This document shows, piece by piece, positions 22,786 to 33,516 of a DNA stretch of 64,000 nucleotides. Within the stretch, counting starts at the first letter, position 1. Every line of letters begins with the position of its first letter. Source of the DNA: Marinomonas fungiae (GTDB taxonomy: Bacteria; Pseudomonadota; Gammaproteobacteria; Pseudomonadales; Marinomonadaceae); assembly GCF_001418205.1 (NCBI RefSeq), contig NZ_LIQF01000004.1, positions 294,056 through 358,055 of the forward strand, read 5' to 3'. Under the pieces are notes generated by a model. The model made no database searches, had not been told where the DNA came from, and was given only the letters and a program-made list of their open reading frames with translations. Position numbers and translations under genes: made by a program.

Positions 22786-23097
22786 ATGCAAAGCCAAAAA
22801 ATCCGTATTCGTTTGAAAGCTTTCGATCACCGTCTGATTGATGCTTCAACGCAAGAGATTGTGGACACTGCTAAGCGCACTGGCGCTCAAGTACGTGGTC
22901 CAATTCCACTTCCTACTCGCAAAGAACGTTACACAGTGCTGATTTCTCCACACGTAAACAAAGATGCGCGTGATCAATACGAAATCCGTACACACAAACG
23001 TGTTCTAGACATCGTTGAGCCAACAGAAAAAACTGTTGACGCTCTAATGAAGCTAGATCTTGCGGCAGGCGTGGAAGTACAAATTTCTTTGGGCTAA
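22786..23097 (+). CDS. rpsJ: 30S ribosomal protein S10
   Basis: 103 residues from ATG 22786, preceded by TTGGAG; an upstream TTG at 22774 is in frame but does not fit the family start [16 protein letters not shown]10 belongs to the 30S head and, as NusE, binds NusB at boxA of rRNA transcripts and the NusG KOW domain. First gene of the S10 operon. An unusually long 127-base spacer separates it from rplC. Confidence 0.98.
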   Translation: MQSQKIRIRLKAFDHRLIDASTQEIVDTAKRTGAQVRGPIPLPTRKERYTVLISPHVNKDARDQYEIRTHKRVLDIVEPTEKTVDALMKLDLAAGVEVQISLG

Positions 23098-23224
23098 TCC
23101 CCAAAGTTTTAGGGGTGCGATAACCAGCAAGTATTTGTTGGCCTAAGCACAATAGTGGAACGATCTGGAATGGTCGGCCGTAGCGGGTGATAGCCCCGTA
23201 CACAACTGGCAATTGAGGTATAAA

Positions 23225-23863
23225 ATGGCTATTCAATTAGTCGGACGTAAAGCCGGAATGACACGTATCTTCAACGAAGATGGTGTATCCGTGCCAGTAA
23301 CCGTTATCGAGGTTGAACCGAACCGTGTAACACAGGTGAAGAACGCAGAAACTGATGGCTACTCAGCTGTACAAGTAACTGTAGGTACTCGCCGTGCAAC
23401 TCGTGTAAACAAAGCTGCTGCAGGTCACTTTGCAAAAGCTAATGTTGAAGCGGGCCGTGGTTTGTGGGAGTTCCGCCTTTCTGGTGACGAAAAAGAAATC
23501 AATGTTGGCGACGAGCTAACAGTAGCGGATTTTGAAGCTATTACTAAAGTTGACGTAACTGGTCAATCTAAAGGTAAAGGTTTCCAAGGTGGCGTTAAAC
23601 GTCACAACTTCCGTACGCAAGATGCTACACACGGTAACTCATTGTCTCACCGTGCTCCTGGTTCCATCGGTCAATGTCAAACACCTGGTCGTGTTTGGAA
23701 AGGCAAAAAGATGGCTGGTCACATGGGCGCAGCTCAAGTAACAACTCAGTCTCTAGAAGTTGTTCGCGTTGATGCTGAGCGTAACCTTATCCTTGTTAAG
23801 GGTGCGGTTCCTGGCGCTGTAAATGGTGACGTAATCGTTCAACCAGCAGTTAAAGCTCGCTAA
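23225..23863 (+). CDS. rplC: 50S ribosomal protein L3
   Basis: 212 residues from ATG 23225 with TTGAGG upstream. L3 is an early 50S assembly protein near the peptidyl transferase centre. The conserved glutamine methylated by PrmB in related bacteria lies in [23 protein letters not shown]. Frame also opens at TTG 23213, but [14 protein letters not shown] is the family start. Confidence 0.97.
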   Translation: MAIQLVGRKAGMTRIFNEDGVSVPVTVIEVEPNRVTQVKNAETDGYSAVQVTVGTRRATRVNKAAAGHFAKANVEAGRGLWEFRLSGDEKEINVGDELTVADFEAITKVDVTGQSKGKGFQGGVKRHNFRTQDATHGNSLSHRAPGSIGQCQTPGRVWKGKKMAGHMGAAQVTTQSLEVVRVDAERNLILVKGAVPGAVNGDVIVQPAVKAR

Positions 23864-23875
23864 GAGGGGTAGACA

Positions 23876-24481
23876 ATGAACTTGAATCTAACAGGTGCTG
23901 AAGGAACTGTAGAAGTTTCTGACGTAACCTTTGCGCGTGAATACAACGAAGCGCTAGTTCACCAGGTTGTAACTTCTTACCTGGCTGGTGCTCGTCAAGG
24001 CTCTCGTGCTCAGAAAACTCGCTCTGAAGTAGCCGGTGGTGGTAAAAAGCCATGGCGTCAAAAAGGTTCTGGCCGCGCACGTGCTGGTACAATCCGTAGT
24101 CCTCTATGGCGTACTGGTGGCGTAACTTTCGCTGCTAAACCTCAAGATCACTCTCAGAAAGTAAACAAGAAGATGTATCGTGCAGCAATGCGCACCATCT
24201 GGTCTGAGCTTGCTCGTCAAGGCCGTCTTGTTGTAGTTGAAGAGCTTTCTATCGAAGCTCCTAAAACTAAGCTTTTCAAAGCTAAAATGGCTGAATTGAA
24301 TGTTGAGAACGCGTTAGTAGTAGCGCAAGAGCTAGACAGCAACCTGTTCCTAGCTGCTCGCAACATTCCGAACGTTGACGTTCGTGATGCAGCGTCTGTT
24401 GACCCTGTTAGCTTGATTGCATACGACAAAGTGTTGGTGACAGTTGGTGCTCTGAAACAAGTTGAGGAGGCACTAGCATGA
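23876..24481 (+). CDS. rplD: 50S ribosomal protein L4
   Basis: 201 residues. L4 reaches into the exit tunnel through its extended loop ([29 protein letters not shown], about residues 57-85). In enterobacteria it is the autorepressor of the S10 operon. The stop TGA overlaps the rplW start ATG by 4 bases. Confidence 0.97.
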   Translation: MNLNLTGAEGTVEVSDVTFAREYNEALVHQVVTSYLAGARQGSRAQKTRSEVAGGGKKPWRQKGSGRARAGTIRSPLWRTGGVTFAAKPQDHSQKVNKKMYRAAMRTIWSELARQGRLVVVEELSIEAPKTKLFKAKMAELNVENALVVAQELDSNLFLAARNIPNVDVRDAASVDPVSLIAYDKVLVTVGALKQVEEALA

Positions 24482-24774
24482 TCGGCGAACGCATTTATAA
24501 AGTGTTGTTAGGTCCACACATCTCTGAGAAAGCGACTATCGTTGCAGAAGGTAACGGTCAGTACGTATTCCGCGTAGTAAAAGACGCGACGAAACCAGAG
24601 ATTAAACAAGCAATCGAAGCGTTGTTTGAAGTCAAAGTTGAATCTGTACGCACGTTGAACCAAAAAGGTAAAACAAAGCGCACAGTTCGTGGTCTAGGCA
24701 AGCGTAGCGACGTTAAAAAAGCGTACGTACGTTTGGCAGAAGGCCAAGAAATTGATTTCTTGGGCGCTGAATAA
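24478..24774 (+). CDS. rplW: 50S ribosomal protein L23
   Basis: 98 residues. L23 lies at the tunnel exit and docks trigger factor and SRP. Visible: [10 protein letters not shown] near the N-terminus, [19 protein letters not shown], and [15 protein letters not shown] at the end. It overlaps rplD by 4 bases, so it is translated by coupling, with GAGGAGG upstream inside rplD. Confidence 0.97.
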   Translation: MIGERIYKVLLGPHISEKATIVAEGNGQYVFRVVKDATKPEIKQAIEALFEVKVESVRTLNQKGKTKRTVRGLGKRSDVKKAYVRLAEGQEIDFLGAE

Positions 24775-24788
24775 GGGGAGATAGGTCA

Positions 24789-25613
24789 ATGGCTGTTGTA
24801 AAAAGTAAGCCAACGTCTGCAGGCCGTCGTCACGTTGTTAAAGTTGTTAACACTGACTTGCATAAAGGTGCGCCATACGCTCCTTTGCTAGACAAAAAAA
24901 GCAAGTCTGGTGGCCGTAACAACAACGGACGCATCACTACGCGTCACGTAGGTGGTGGTCATAAGCAGCATTACCGTGTTGTAGATTTCCGTCGTAACAA
25001 AGATGGCATCCCAGCGGTAGTTGAGCGTTTGGAATATGATCCAAACCGTTCTGCACACATTGCACTAGTTAAATATGCTGATGGTGAGCGTCGTTACATT
25101 ATCGCTTCCAAAGGTATGGAAGCTGGTTCTGTTGTTTCTAGCGGTGCAAATGCCCCTATCAAAACAGGTAACACTTTGCCTCTGCAAAACATCCCTGTAG
25201 GTAGTGTGGTTCACTGTATCGAGCTTAAGCCAGGTAAAGGTGCGCAAATCGCACGTTCTGCTGGTGCTTCTGCTCAGCTTGTTGCTCGTGAGGGTCGTTA
25301 CGTAACTCTTCGCCTACGTTCTGGCGAAATGCGTAAAGTTCTTACTGAGTGTCGTGCAACTCTAGGTGAAGTATCTAACTCTGAGCACACTCTACGTGTT
25401 CTAGGTAAAGCTGGTGCTAAGCGCTGGCGCGGTGTTCGTCCTACAGTTCGCGGTGCGGCAATGAACCCGGTTGACCACCCACACGGTGGTGGTGAAGGTC
25501 GTAGCTCTGGTGGTCGTCACCCAGTTACTCCTTGGGGTGTTCCTACTAAAGGTCATAAGACTCGTAAGAACAAACGTACTGATAAACTTATTGTACGTCG
25601 TCGTACTAAGTAA
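24789..25613 (+). CDS. rplB: 50S ribosomal protein L2
   Basis: 274 residues. L2 is needed for subunit joining and peptidyl transfer. The C-terminal [23 protein letters not shown] segment carries the conserved histidine close to the active centre. Other marks: [19 protein letters not shown] and [14 protein letters not shown]. Fifteen bases separate it from rpsS. Confidence 0.98.
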   Translation: MAVVKSKPTSAGRRHVVKVVNTDLHKGAPYAPLLDKKSKSGGRNNNGRITTRHVGGGHKQHYRVVDFRRNKDGIPAVVERLEYDPNRSAHIALVKYADGERRYIIASKGMEAGSVVSSGANAPIKTGNTLPLQNIPVGSVVHCIELKPGKGAQIARSAGASAQLVAREGRYVTLRLRSGEMRKVLTECRATLGEVSNSEHTLRVLGKAGAKRWRGVRPTVRGAAMNPVDHPHGGGEGRSSGGRHPVTPWGVPTKGHKTRKNKRTDKLIVRRRTK

Positions 25614-25628
25614 TAAGAGGAAACGACT

Positions 25629-25904
25629 GTGCCACGTTCACTAAAAAAAGGTCCTTTTATCGACCTTCATTTGTTGAAAAAGGTAGAGGCTGCGGTAGAA
25701 AAGAATGACCGTCGTCCAATTAAAACTTGGTCGCGCCGTTCTACAATCTTCCCTGAATTCGTAGGGTTGACTATCGCTGTCCATAATGGTCGCCAGCATG
25801 TCCCAGTTCTAGTATCTGAGGATATGGTCGGTCATAAATTGGGTGAGTTCGCTCCGACCCGTACCTACAAGGGTCACGCTGCGGACAAGAAAGCCAAACG
25901 GTAA
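25629..25904 (+). CDS. rpsS: 30S ribosomal protein S19
   Basis: 91 residues with a GTG start and AAGAGGA upstream. S19 is in the 30S head beside the A-site finger. Family marks: [26 protein letters not shown], and [22 protein letters not shown]. Confidence 0.97.
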   Translation: MPRSLKKGPFIDLHLLKKVEAAVEKNDRRPIKTWSRRSTIFPEFVGLTIAVHNGRQHVPVLVSEDMVGHKLGEFAPTRTYKGHAADKKAKR

Positions 25905-25920
25905 TTAAGGGGTATTAATC

Positions 25921-26253
25921 ATGAGTGAAGTAAGCGCTTCATTGAAGGGTGCTCGCCTCTCAGCGCAGAAGGCCCGTTTGGTAGCAGATCAAATCCGCGG
26001 CAAATCTGTAAGCGAAGCACTGAACATTTTGGCGTTCAGTCCTAAAAAGGCGGCAGCAATTGTCAAGAAAGTACTAGAGTCTGCTGTAGCAAACGCTGAG
26101 CATAACGAAGGTGCTGATATCGATGACTTGCGTGTTTCTACGATCTACGTTGACGAGGCTATGACTCTAAAACGTATCAAGGCTCGTGCCAAAGGCCGTG
26201 CTGATCGTATTTTAAAACGCGGTTGCCATATTACAGTTAAAGTCGCTGACTAA
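25921..26253 (+). CDS. rplV: 50S ribosomal protein L22
   Basis: 110 residues. L22 lines the peptide tunnel through its long hairpin (about residues 80-100, [20 protein letters not shown]). The macrolide-contact hairpin appears intact, without the deletions linked to resistance. It sits 16 bases after rpsS, with AAGGGGT as ribosome site. Confidence 0.97.
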   Translation: MSEVSASLKGARLSAQKARLVADQIRGKSVSEALNILAFSPKKAAAIVKKVLESAVANAEHNEGADIDDLRVSTIYVDEAMTLKRIKARAKGRADRILKRGCHITVKVAD

Positions 26254-26267
26254 TTAGGAGATACCCA

Positions 26268-26948
26268 ATGGGTCAGAAGGTTCATCCAACTGGAATTCGC
26301 CTAGGGATAGTTAAAGACCATACTTCTACTTGGTATGCGAACAACCAAAACTACTCTAAGCAACTTTTAAACGATCTTCAGGTACGTAAATACCTAGAAG
26401 AAAAACTTGTTCAGGCTTCTGTTTCTCGTATCGAGATCCAGCGTCCTGCACAAACAGCTCGTATTACTATTCACACTGCTCGTCCAGGTATCGTGATTGG
26501 TAAGAAAGGCGAAGATGTTGAGAAACTACGTAACGCTGTATCTGCAATGATGGGCGTGCCAGTTCACATCAACATCGAAGAAATTCGTAAACCAGAACTA
26601 GATGCTAAATTGGTTGCGCAAAATATTGCTGGCCAGCTAGAGCGTCGTGTTATGTTCCGTCGTGCAATGAAGCGTGCAGTACAAAACGCTATGCGTGCCG
26701 GCGCGAAGGGTATCAAGGTTCAGGTAAGTGGTCGTCTGGGCGGTGCAGAAATCGCACGTGCAGAATGGTACCGTGAAGGTCGTGTGCCTCTACACACTCT
26801 ACGCGCTGACATCGACTACGCTACTTATGAAGCTCTAACAACTTACGGCATCATCGGTGTTAAAGTTTGGATCTTCAAAGGCGAAATCTTGGGCGGTATT
26901 GAACAAGTGCGTGCTGATAAAGGCGCACAGAAGAAGAAGTCTAAGTAG
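26268..26948 (+). CDS. rpsC: 30S ribosomal protein S3
   Basis: 226 residues. S3 forms part of the mRNA entry helicase. The N-terminal [14 protein letters not shown], the KH domain with [15 protein letters not shown], and the C-terminal domain [30 protein letters not shown] are all present. Confidence 0.98.
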   Translation: MGQKVHPTGIRLGIVKDHTSTWYANNQNYSKQLLNDLQVRKYLEEKLVQASVSRIEIQRPAQTARITIHTARPGIVIGKKGEDVEKLRNAVSAMMGVPVHINIEEIRKPELDAKLVAQNIAGQLERRVMFRRAMKRAVQNAMRAGAKGIKVQVSGRLGGAEIARAEWYREGRVPLHTLRADIDYATYEALTTYGIIGVKVWIFKGEILGGIEQVRADKGAQKKKSK

Positions 26949-26958
26949 GGGGTAGTCA

Positions 26959-27372
26959 ATGTTACAGCCGAAACGTACTAAGTTCCGTAAGATGCAAAAA
27001 GGCCGTAACCGCGGTCTAGCACTTCGCGGTAACCAAGTTAGCTTTGGTGAATTCGGATTGAAATCGACTGAACGTGGTCGAATCACCGCTCGTCAAATTG
27101 AAGCGGCGCGTCGTGCAATGACTCGTCACATCAAGCGTGGTGGTAAAATTTGGATCCGTGTATTCCCAGATAAGCCTATTACTCAGAAGCCTCTAGAAGT
27201 GCGTCAGGGTAAAGGTAAAGGTAGCGTAGAATACTGGGTGGCTCAAATCCAACCAGGTAAGATGCTTTATGAAGTTGAGGGTGTATCTGAATCTCTAGCT
27301 CGCGAAGCTTTCGCGCTAGCAGCAGCTAAGCTTCCTCTAGCTACAACTTTCGTAACGCGTACGGTGATGTAG
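26959..27372 (+). CDS. rplP: 50S ribosomal protein L16
   Basis: 137 residues. L16 helps position A-site tRNA. Marks: [38 protein letters not shown], and [23 protein letters not shown] with the conserved arginine near residue 81. rpmC begins directly after the stop. Confidence 0.98.
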   Translation: MLQPKRTKFRKMQKGRNRGLALRGNQVSFGEFGLKSTERGRITARQIEAARRAMTRHIKRGGKIWIRVFPDKPITQKPLEVRQGKGKGSVEYWVAQIQPGKMLYEVEGVSESLAREAFALAAAKLPLATTFVTRTVM

Positions 27373-27564
27373 ATGAAAGCAAAAGAATTGCAAGAAAAGT
27401 CTGTAGCTGAGCTACAGCAGACCTTGATCGAACTACTACGTGAGCAATTTACTCTGCGTATGCAGAAAGCCACTGGTCAGTTGGCTCAAACGCATTTGCT
27501 CTCGCAAGTTCGCCGCAATATCGCACGTGTTAAAACCGTGCTAAATGATAAGGCAGGTAACTAA
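27373..27564 (+). CDS. rpmC: 50S ribosomal protein L29
   Basis: 63 residues, mostly two alpha helices. L29 sits at the tunnel exit with L23. Marks: [26 protein letters not shown] and [14 protein letters not shown]. No spacer to rplP, so it relies on translational coupling. Confidence 0.96.
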   Translation: MKAKELQEKSVAELQQTLIELLREQFTLRMQKATGQLAQTHLLSQVRRNIARVKTVLNDKAGN

Positions 27565-27565
27565 G

Positions 27566-27832
27566 ATGGCAAGTGTAGAAACTCAAGCTCGTACAGCTAC
27601 TGGTAAAGTAGTAAGCGATAAGATGGATAAATCCATCGTGGTACTAGTTGAGCGTACTGAACGTCACCCGCTATACGGTAAGTTCGTTCGTCGTTCTTCT
27701 AAACTACACGCTCATGATGAAAACAACGAGTGTCAAGTTGGTGATACAGTTAAGGTTGTTGAAACACGTCCTTACTCTAAAACTAAAACTTGGAAACTGG
27801 TTCAGGTTGTTGAGAAAGCAGCTGCTGTATAA
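27566..27832 (+). CDS. rpsQ: 30S ribosomal protein S17
   Basis: 88 residues from ATG 27566; the frame opens at 27545 inside rpmC, but AGGTAACTAAG upstream and the family start ([19 protein letters not shown]) favour the later ATG. S17 is an OB-fold primary binder of 16S rRNA. It is the last gene of the S10 operon; a 51-base gap separates it from rplN. Confidence 0.96.
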   Translation: MASVETQARTATGKVVSDKMDKSIVVLVERTERHPLYGKFVRRSSKLHAHDENNECQVGDTVKVVETRPYSKTKTWKLVQVVEKAAAV

Positions 27833-27883
27833 GCAGCTCCTTCCTTCATGAGACTTGTTATCTAATTTGATTGGAGAGCAGAA

Positions 27884-28252
27884 ATGATTCAAACAGAATC
27901 GATGCTTGATGTAGCAGATAACAGCGGCGCAAAGCGCGTTCAGTGTATTAAAGTACTGGGTGGCTCACATCGTCGTTATGCTACAATTGGTGACGTAATT
28001 AAAGTCACAGTTAAAGAAGCGATCCCACGTGGTCGTGTTAAGAAAGGCCAAGTTATGAACGCAGTTGTCGTTCGAACTAAGAAAGGTGTGCGTCGTCCTG
28101 ATGGCTCAGTGATCCGTTTTGATGTAAACTCAGCGGTTCTATTGAACGCATCTGGCGCGCCGATTGGTACACGTATCTTTGGCCCTGTGACACGTGAGTT
28201 GCGTACAGAGCAATTCATGAAAATTGTTTCTCTTGCACCAGAAGTGCTGTAA
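27884..28252 (+). CDS. rplN: 50S ribosomal protein L14
   Basis: 122 residues. L14 lies at the subunit interface and is the RsfS docking site. Marks: [30 protein letters not shown] and [13 protein letters not shown]. It opens the spc block. Ribosome site TTGGAGAG. I see no clear promoter in the 51-base spacer, so read-through from S10 is likely. Confidence 0.98.
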   Translation: MIQTESMLDVADNSGAKRVQCIKVLGGSHRRYATIGDVIKVTVKEAIPRGRVKKGQVMNAVVVRTKKGVRRPDGSVIRFDVNSAVLLNASGAPIGTRIFGPVTRELRTEQFMKIVSLAPEVL

Positions 28253-28269
28253 GAGTTAGGGGACCGAAT

Positions 28270-28587
28270 ATGCGTAAAATCAAACGTGACGATGAAGTCG
28301 TAGTAATTGCTGGTAAAGACAAAGGCAAACGCGGCAAAGTTGTTAAAGTAGTAGACGAGAACCGCGTAATTGTTTCTGGCATCAATATGGTCAAGAAACA
28401 TGAAAAGCCAAACCCTATGAAGGGTACGACTGGCGGCATCGTTGAAAAAGAAGCACCTATCCAGGTTTCTAACGTAGCCATTTTTAACAATGCTACAGGT
28501 AAAGCGGATCGCGTAGGCTTTAAGGTAAATGAAGACGGTACTAAAGTACGTGTTTTCAAATCTAACAGCGCAGCGATTGACGCCTAA
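28270..28587 (+). CDS. rplX: 50S ribosomal protein L24
   Basis: 105 residues with an N-terminal KOW motif ([14 protein letters not shown], residues 11-24). L24 starts 50S assembly at the 5' domain of 23S rRNA. Ends NSAAIDA, 17 bases before rplE. Confidence 0.97.
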   Translation: MRKIKRDDEVVVIAGKDKGKRGKVVKVVDENRVIVSGINMVKKHEKPNPMKGTTGGIVEKEAPIQVSNVAIFNNATGKADRVGFKVNEDGTKVRVFKSNSAAIDA

Positions 28588-28604
28588 GAGCGAGAATTAT
28601 AGCC

Positions 28605-29144
28605 ATGGCGAGACTTAAGCAAGTTTATAAAGATCAAGTAGTTGCTAAACTGACTGAACAGTTTGACTACAAAAACGTAATGGAAGTGCCTAAAATCACT
28701 AAAATTACGTTGAACATGGGTGTTGGTGAAGCTATCGCAGACAAGAAACTTCTTGAGAATGCGGTAAATGATCTTACAGCACTTAGCGGCCAAAAAGTTG
28801 TAGTAACAAAAGCGCGCAAATCTGTTGCGGGCTTTAAAATCCGTGACGGTTACCCGATCGGTTGTAAAGTTACTCTACGTGGCGACCGTATGTGGGATTT
28901 CTTCGACCGTTTGGTTGATGTTGCTATTCCACGTATCCGTGACTTCCGTGGTTTGAACCCGAAGTCTTTTGACGGACGCGGTAACTACAGCATGGGTGTT
29001 AAAGAGCAGATCATCTTCCCAGAAATCGATTACGATAAAGTAGACCGTGTACGTGGTATGGATATTACCATTACAACGACTGCTCGTACCGACGAAGAAG
29101 GTCGTGCTTTGCTAGCCGCCTTTAGTTTCCCTTTCAAGAAATAA
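28605..29144 (+). CDS. rplE: 50S ribosomal protein L5
   Basis: 179 residues. L5 binds 5S rRNA and contacts P-site tRNA. Marks: [54 protein letters not shown]. In E. coli the S8 repressor target is near this start; I could not identify the structure with certainty here. Confidence 0.98.
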   Translation: MARLKQVYKDQVVAKLTEQFDYKNVMEVPKITKITLNMGVGEAIADKKLLENAVNDLTALSGQKVVVTKARKSVAGFKIRDGYPIGCKVTLRGDRMWDFFDRLVDVAIPRIRDFRGLNPKSFDGRGNYSMGVKEQIIFPEIDYDKVDRVRGMDITITTTARTDEEGRALLAAFSFPFKK

Positions 29145-29156
29145 GAGGTAGGAATC

Positions 29157-29462
29157 ATGGCTAAAGTATCAATGATTCAACGCGAAGCTAAGCGCACAAA
29201 ATTAGTAGCTAAGTACGCTGAAAAGCGTGCTGCTCTAAAAGCGATCATTAACGACGTTAATGCATCGGACGATGAAAAGTGGGAAGCAACGCTTAAACTG
29301 CAAGCGCTTCCACGCGATTCATCTTCTTCACGCCAGCGTAACCGTTGTCAGGTTACTGGTCGTCCACACGGTGTATTCCGTCGCTTCGGCTTGTCTCGTA
29401 TCAAGCTACGTGAAGCAGCGATGCGCGGTGACGTACCAGGCTTGAAGAAAGCTAGTTGGTAA
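29157..29462 (+). CDS. rpsN: 30S ribosomal protein S14 (zinc-independent type)
   Basis: 101 residues. It is the long form lacking the CxxC zinc ribbon: only one cysteine remains in [22 protein letters not shown]14 assembles into the 30S head with S3 and S10. The 129 bases that follow are strongly structured. Confidence 0.97.
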   Translation: MAKVSMIQREAKRTKLVAKYAEKRAALKAIINDVNASDDEKWEATLKLQALPRDSSSSRQRNRCQVTGRPHGVFRRFGLSRIKLREAAMRGDVPGLKKASW

Positions 29463-29467
29463 GCAAG

Positions 29468-29553
29468 TAGAGCACTATCATAATACATTGCAGTGAGGGG
29501 GTGTCCAAATACTGGACATTCCGCTCGCTGCTGTGTACTATGCGCGAGCTCTA
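29468..29553 (+). repeat. Long imperfect hairpin in the rpsN-rpsH spacer
   Basis: Nested pairings: TAGAGC (29468-29473) with GCTCTA (29548-29553); GCAGTGAG (29490-29497) with CTCGCTGC (29524-29531); GTGTCCA (29501-29507) with TGGACAT (29513-29519). No T run follows. The other spc spacers are 6-18 bases, so this one stands out. Confidence 0.75.
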
Positions 29554-29591
29554 TTTGCTGCACAATGGTTTTTTCTATTAGGAGCTCTTAA

Positions 29592-29984
29592 ATGAGTATG
29601 CAAGATACACTTGCGGATATGTTTACTCGTATCCGTAACGCACAGTTGGCTGCAAAAACAACTGTGTCTATGCCTTCATCAAAAATGAAGGTGTCTGTTG
29701 CTAACGTTCTTCGTGAAGAAGGTTATGTAAACAGTGTTAGCGTTGAAGAAGGCGTTAAGCCTACTCTTACTATCGAACTTAAATACTTCGACGGTAAGCC
29801 AGTAATCGAAGAGATCAAGCGCGTCTCTCGCCCAAGTTTGCGTCAATACAAAGCATCAGCAGACCTACCAAAAGTAGAAGCAGGCCTAGGCGTTGCTATC
29901 ATCTCTACTTCTAAAGGTCTTATGACTGATCGTGCAGCTCGTGCTGCTGGTATTGGTGGCGAAGTAATCTGCACAGTATTCTAG
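29592..29984 (+). CDS. rpsH: 30S ribosomal protein S8
   Basis: 130 residues. S8 organises the 16S central domain and represses the spc operon in E. coli. Marks: [36 protein letters not shown], and the C-terminal [23 protein letters not shown]. Ribosome site AGGAGC. rplF follows after 8 bases. Confidence 0.98.
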   Translation: MSMQDTLADMFTRIRNAQLAAKTTVSMPSSKMKVSVANVLREEGYVNSVSVEEGVKPTLTIELKYFDGKPVIEEIKRVSRPSLRQYKASADLPKVEAGLGVAIISTSKGLMTDRAARAAGIGGEVICTVF

Positions 29985-29992
29985 GAGTTAGT

Positions 29993-30526
29993 ATGTCTCG
30001 AGTTGCGAAAAGCCCTGTGACGCTTCCTAGTGGTGTAGAAGTTACTCTAAAAGGCCAGTCAATCGCTGTTAAAGGTGGTAAAGGTCAGTTAGAGTTTAAC
30101 GTCCACGCAAGCGTTGAAGTTAAGCAAGAAGAAAACGTTCTTACTTTTGCTCCACGTGATGGTGCAAAACAAAGCCGTGCACTAGCTGGTACTACTCGTG
30201 CCCTAGTTAACAACATGGTTACTGGTGTTAGCCAAGGCTTTGAAAAACGTCTACTACTACAAGGTGTAGGTTACCGTGCTGCTGTTAAAGGCAACGTTTT
30301 GAACCTAGCACTAGGTTTCTCACACCCAGTAGATTACGAGTTGCCAGAAGGCATTACTGCTGAGTGTGCATCTCAAACTGAAATCGTTCTTCGCGGTATC
30401 GACAAGCAAGCGCTAGGTCAAGCGGCTGCTGAAGTTCGCGGCTTCCGTCCACCAGAGCCATACAAAGGCAAAGGTGTTCGCTATGCTGACGAAGTTGTTC
30501 GCCGTAAAGAAGCTAAGAAAAAGTAG
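29993..30526 (+). CDS. rplF: 50S ribosomal protein L6
   Basis: 177 residues in two related domains. L6 lies near the sarcin-ricin loop. Marks: [35 protein letters not shown], and the C-terminal [29 protein letters not shown]. Confidence 0.98.
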   Translation: MSRVAKSPVTLPSGVEVTLKGQSIAVKGGKGQLEFNVHASVEVKQEENVLTFAPRDGAKQSRALAGTTRALVNNMVTGVSQGFEKRLLLQGVGYRAAVKGNVLNLALGFSHPVDYELPEGITAECASQTEIVLRGIDKQALGQAAAEVRGFRPPEPYKGKGVRYADEVVRRKEAKKK

Positions 30527-30539
30527 TAGGTAAGCATTC

Positions 30540-30890
30540 ATGAACACTAAGAAACAATCTCGAATTCGTCGTGCTCGCCGCACACGTTTGCATATTCGTG
30601 ACCTAGGTGCGAACCGTCTTACTGTAAATCGCACGCCACGTCACATGTATGCGCAAGTTATTTCGCCATGTGGTAGTAAGGTTCTAGCAAGCGCTTCTAC
30701 TCTAGACGCGAGCCTACGTTCTTCTGCGACTGGTAACAAAGATGCAGCTGCTAAAGTAGGTGCACTTATTGCTGAACGTGCTAAAGAAGCTGGCATCACT
30801 GCTGTTGCTTTCGACCGTTCTGGCTTCAAATACCACGGTCGCGTTCAAGCGCTAGCTGATGCTGCGCGTGAAGCTGGTCTAGAGTTCTAA
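30540..30890 (+). CDS. rplR: 50S ribosomal protein L18
   Basis: 116 residues with the basic, arginine-rich N-terminus that binds 5S rRNA ([20 protein letters not shown]). C-terminal [21 protein letters not shown] is typical of the family. Confidence 0.97.
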   Translation: MNTKKQSRIRRARRTRLHIRDLGANRLTVNRTPRHMYAQVISPCGSKVLASASTLDASLRSSATGNKDAAAKVGALIAERAKEAGITAVAFDRSGFKYHGRVQALADAAREAGLEF

Positions 30891-30900
30891 GGGGTAGCAA

Positions 30901-31401
30901 ATGGCAGTTAACGAACAACAAACTAGCGATCTACAAGAGAAGCTAGTACAAGTAAACCGCGTTGCTAAAGTAGTTAAGGGTGGTCGTATCTTCTCTTTCA
31001 CTGCTTTGACAGTAGTTGGTGATGGTAACGGTAAAGTGGGCTTCGGTCGTGGTAAAGCACGTGAAGTTCCTCAAGCTATCCAAAAAGCAATGGAGCAAGC
31101 TCGCCGCAACATGGTAAGCGTTGCTCTTGATGGCGACACACTACAATACCCAGTTAAAGCGGTTCACGGTGCATCTAAAGTGTACATGCAGCCAGCTTCT
31201 CAAGGTACTGGTGTAATCGCGGGTGGTGCAATGCGTGCGGTTCTAGAAATCGCAGGCGTTCACAACGTACTAGCTAAATGCTACGGTTCAACTAACCCTG
31301 TAAACGTTGTTCGCGCAACGATCAAAGGTTTGGCTGACATGCGTGCACCTGAGCAAATCGCTGCAAAACGCGGTAAGTCTGTCGATCAAATTTTGGGGTA
31401 A
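30901..31401 (+). CDS. rpsE: 30S ribosomal protein S5
   Basis: 166 residues. S5 shapes the decoding centre and the mRNA entry helicase. Marks: [22 protein letters not shown] (spectinomycin-loop region, apparently wild type), [15 protein letters not shown], and [22 protein letters not shown]. Confidence 0.98.
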   Translation: MAVNEQQTSDLQEKLVQVNRVAKVVKGGRIFSFTALTVVGDGNGKVGFGRGKAREVPQAIQKAMEQARRNMVSVALDGDTLQYPVKAVHGASKVYMQPASQGTGVIAGGAMRAVLEIAGVHNVLAKCYGSTNPVNVVRATIKGLADMRAPEQIAAKRGKSVDQILG

Positions 31402-31407
31402 TGTGAA

Positions 31408-31593
31408 ATGGCTAACAAAACCATCTCAGTACAACTGACTCGTAGCCCAATCGGTCGTCTTCCAAAGCACCGTGAAACAGTTAAAGGCTTGGGTCTTAAA
31501 AAGATCGGTCAAGTTCGTGAGCTAGAAGATACACCTTCAGTTCGTGGCATGATCAATAAAGTTTATTACATGGTTAAAGTGGTAGGAGAGTAA
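31408..31593 (+). CDS. rpmD: 50S ribosomal protein L30
   Basis: 61 residues. Marks: [26 protein letters not shown] and [17 protein letters not shown]. It sits 6 bases after rpsE and one base before the rplO start, as usual in the spc operon. Confidence 0.97.
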   Translation: MANKTISVQLTRSPIGRLPKHRETVKGLGLKKIGQVRELEDTPSVRGMINKVYYMVKVVGE

Positions 31594-31594
31594 C

Positions 31595-32029
31595 ATGTTC
31601 CTAAATACTATTCGCCCTGGCGAAGGTAGCAAGCATGCTCCTAAACGTGTAGGCCGCGGTATTGGTAGCGGTTTGGGCAAAACTGGCGGTCGAGGCCATA
31701 AAGGTCTTAAGTCTCGTTCAGGTGGCTCAGTTAAACCAGGTTTTGAAGGTGGTCAGATGCCTATCCAGCGTCGTCTACCGAAATTTGGTTTCACTTCACG
31801 TCAGGCTCAGTATGTAGCTGAAGTTCGTCTAAACGAACTAGCCGCAGTGAATGCAGAAGTTGTAGATTTGGCTGCTCTTAAAGCTGCCGACATCCTAGGT
31901 GACAAAATTAAGACAGCGAAAGTTATCTTGTCTGGCTCTATTGAGAAAGCAGTGACTGTACGTGGCCTTAAAGTTACTAAAGGTGCTCGTGCTGCGATCG
32001 AAGCAGCTGGCGGAAAGATCGAGGAATAG
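31595..32029 (+). CDS. rplO: 50S ribosomal protein L15
   Basis: 144 residues. A late 50S assembly protein with a glycine/lysine-rich N-terminal tail ([25 protein letters not shown]). Ends [18 protein letters not shown]. The stop TAG is immediately followed by the secY ATG. Confidence 0.98.
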   Translation: MFLNTIRPGEGSKHAPKRVGRGIGSGLGKTGGRGHKGLKSRSGGSVKPGFEGGQMPIQRRLPKFGFTSRQAQYVAEVRLNELAAVNAEVVDLAALKAADILGDKIKTAKVILSGSIEKAVTVRGLKVTKGARAAIEAAGGKIEE

Positions 32030-33361
32030 ATGACAAAGCGTGGCTCACTACCAGCAGGAATGCAAAGCGGACTTGGCGAGCTTTGGGCTCGAATCCGTTT
32101 TGTTTTTCTAGCAATTATTGTATATCGAATCGGTGCACACATCCCGGTACCTGGCATTAACCCAGATCGCTTGTCTGCACTGTTTGACCAGAACGAAGGC
32201 ACAATCCTGAGTTTATTTAACGTATTCTCAGGCGGCGCATTGGAGCGTATGAGTATTTTTGCTCTAGGTATCCTGCCCTATATTTCTGCCTCGATCATTA
32301 TGCAGTTATTGACAGTGGTGAGTCCGCAACTAGAGCAACTTAAGAAGGAAGGTGAAGCGGGTCGTCGTAAGATTACCCAGTACACTCGTTACGGTACGGT
32401 TCTTCTTGCACTTGTTCAGTCTGCCTCTATGGCGGTCGGCCTAGCTAGCCAAGGCATTTCGTTCAGTTCAGGTTTGGAGTTCTACGCGGTTGCGGTGGTT
32501 ACTCTTGTAGCTGGTACGGTTTTCTTGATGTGGTTAGGTGAGCAGGTTACTGAAAAAGGCATTGGTAATGGTATTTCTATCCTTATCTTTGCCGGTATCG
32601 TTGCAGGTCTTCCTTCTGCTCTAGGTCGTTCATTTGAATCGGCCCGTCAAGGTGATATCAATATCCTTGCGCTGCTTTTGATTGGTGTGTTGGCAATCGC
32701 TACCATCGCGTTCGTAGTCTTTATTGAACGTGGTCAGCGTCGTATTACCGTCAACTATGCTAAGCGTCAGCAGGGTAAAAAGGTGTTTGCCGCACAAAAG
32801 AGCCATTTGCCGCTTAAAGTGAATATGGCGGGTGTAATCCCACCAATCTTTGCTTCTAGTATTCTTCTGTTCCCAGCGTCGATCGGCCAATGGTTCGGTC
32901 AAGGTGAGGGGATGGAGTGGTTGCAAAATATTTCTTTGGCTCTAGCTCCTGGGCAACCGCTATATGTGCTGTTGTTTGCGATAGCAATTGTTTTCTTTTG
33001 CTTCTTTTATACAGCGCTGGTGTTCAACCCTAAAGATGTGGCAGATAACTTGAAAAAGTCCGGTGCGTTCTTGCCGGGCATTCGTCCAGGCGACCATACA
33101 GCTCGATATATCGACGGTGTTATGACTCGTTTGACGCTATTCGGTGCATTGTATATCACGCTAGTGTCATTGATGCCTCAGTTCTTTGTTGTGGCATGGA
33201 ATGTTCCTTTCTACTTCGGTGGTACTTCGATGTTGATCGTAGTCGTCGTGGTGATGGACTTCATGTCTCAAGTACAAAGTCACTTGATGAGTCATCAATA
33301 CGAATCATTAATGAAAAAGTCTAATCTGACTGGATATGGTCCAAATGGCCTAATGCGTTAA
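32030..33361 (+). CDS. secY: Protein translocase channel subunit SecY
   Basis: 443 residues with ten predicted membrane helices. SecY forms the protein-conducting pore with SecE (encoded at 6.3 kb) and SecG. Visible: [10 protein letters not shown], the [26 protein letters not shown] plug/helix-2 stretch, [11 protein letters not shown], and the cytosolic loop [23 protein letters not shown], the SecA/ribosome contact. No spacer from rplO. Confidence 0.98.
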   Translation: MTKRGSLPAGMQSGLGELWARIRFVFLAIIVYRIGAHIPVPGINPDRLSALFDQNEGTILSLFNVFSGGALERMSIFALGILPYISASIIMQLLTVVSPQLEQLKKEGEAGRRKITQYTRYGTVLLALVQSASMAVGLASQGISFSSGLEFYAVAVVTLVAGTVFLMWLGEQVTEKGIGNGISILIFAGIVAGLPSALGRSFESARQGDINILALLLIGVLAIATIAFVVFIERGQRRITVNYAKRQQGKKVFAAQKSHLPLKVNMAGVIPPIFASSILLFPASIGQWFGQGEGMEWLQNISLALAPGQPLYVLLFAIAIVFFCFFYTALVFNPKDVADNLKKSGAFLPGIRPGDHTARYIDGVMTRLTLFGALYITLVSLMPQFFVVAWNVPFYFGGTSMLIVVVVVMDFMSQVQSHLMSHQYESLMKKSNLTGYGPNGLMR

Positions 33362-33380
33362 GCATAGGTTGGAGTTGAAC

Positions 33381-33494
33381 ATGAAAGTACGTGCATCTGT
33401 AAAGAAAATCTGTCGTAACTGTAAAATCGTTCGTCGTAACGGTTCAGTTCGAGTGATCTGTTCTGAGCCTCGTCACAAACAACGTCAAGGCTAA
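33381..33494 (+). CDS. rpmJ: 50S ribosomal protein L36 (zinc-binding type)
   Basis: 37 residues beginning [15 protein letters not shown]. The zinc ligands Cys11, Cys14, Cys27 and His32 are all present, so this is the zinc-requiring form. ATG 33381 has TTGGAG upstream, 19 bases after secY. It is very short but unambiguous by sequence and position at the end of the spc operon. Confidence 0.97.
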   Translation: MKVRASVKKICRNCKIVRRNGSVRVICSEPRHKQRQG

Positions 33495-33516
33495 TAGCTA
33501 GATTATTCGATGATGG

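Noticed and set aside
27833..27883. Separate spc promoter between rpsQ and rplN
   Set aside because: No -35/-10 pair with suitable spacing is visible in the 51 bases.
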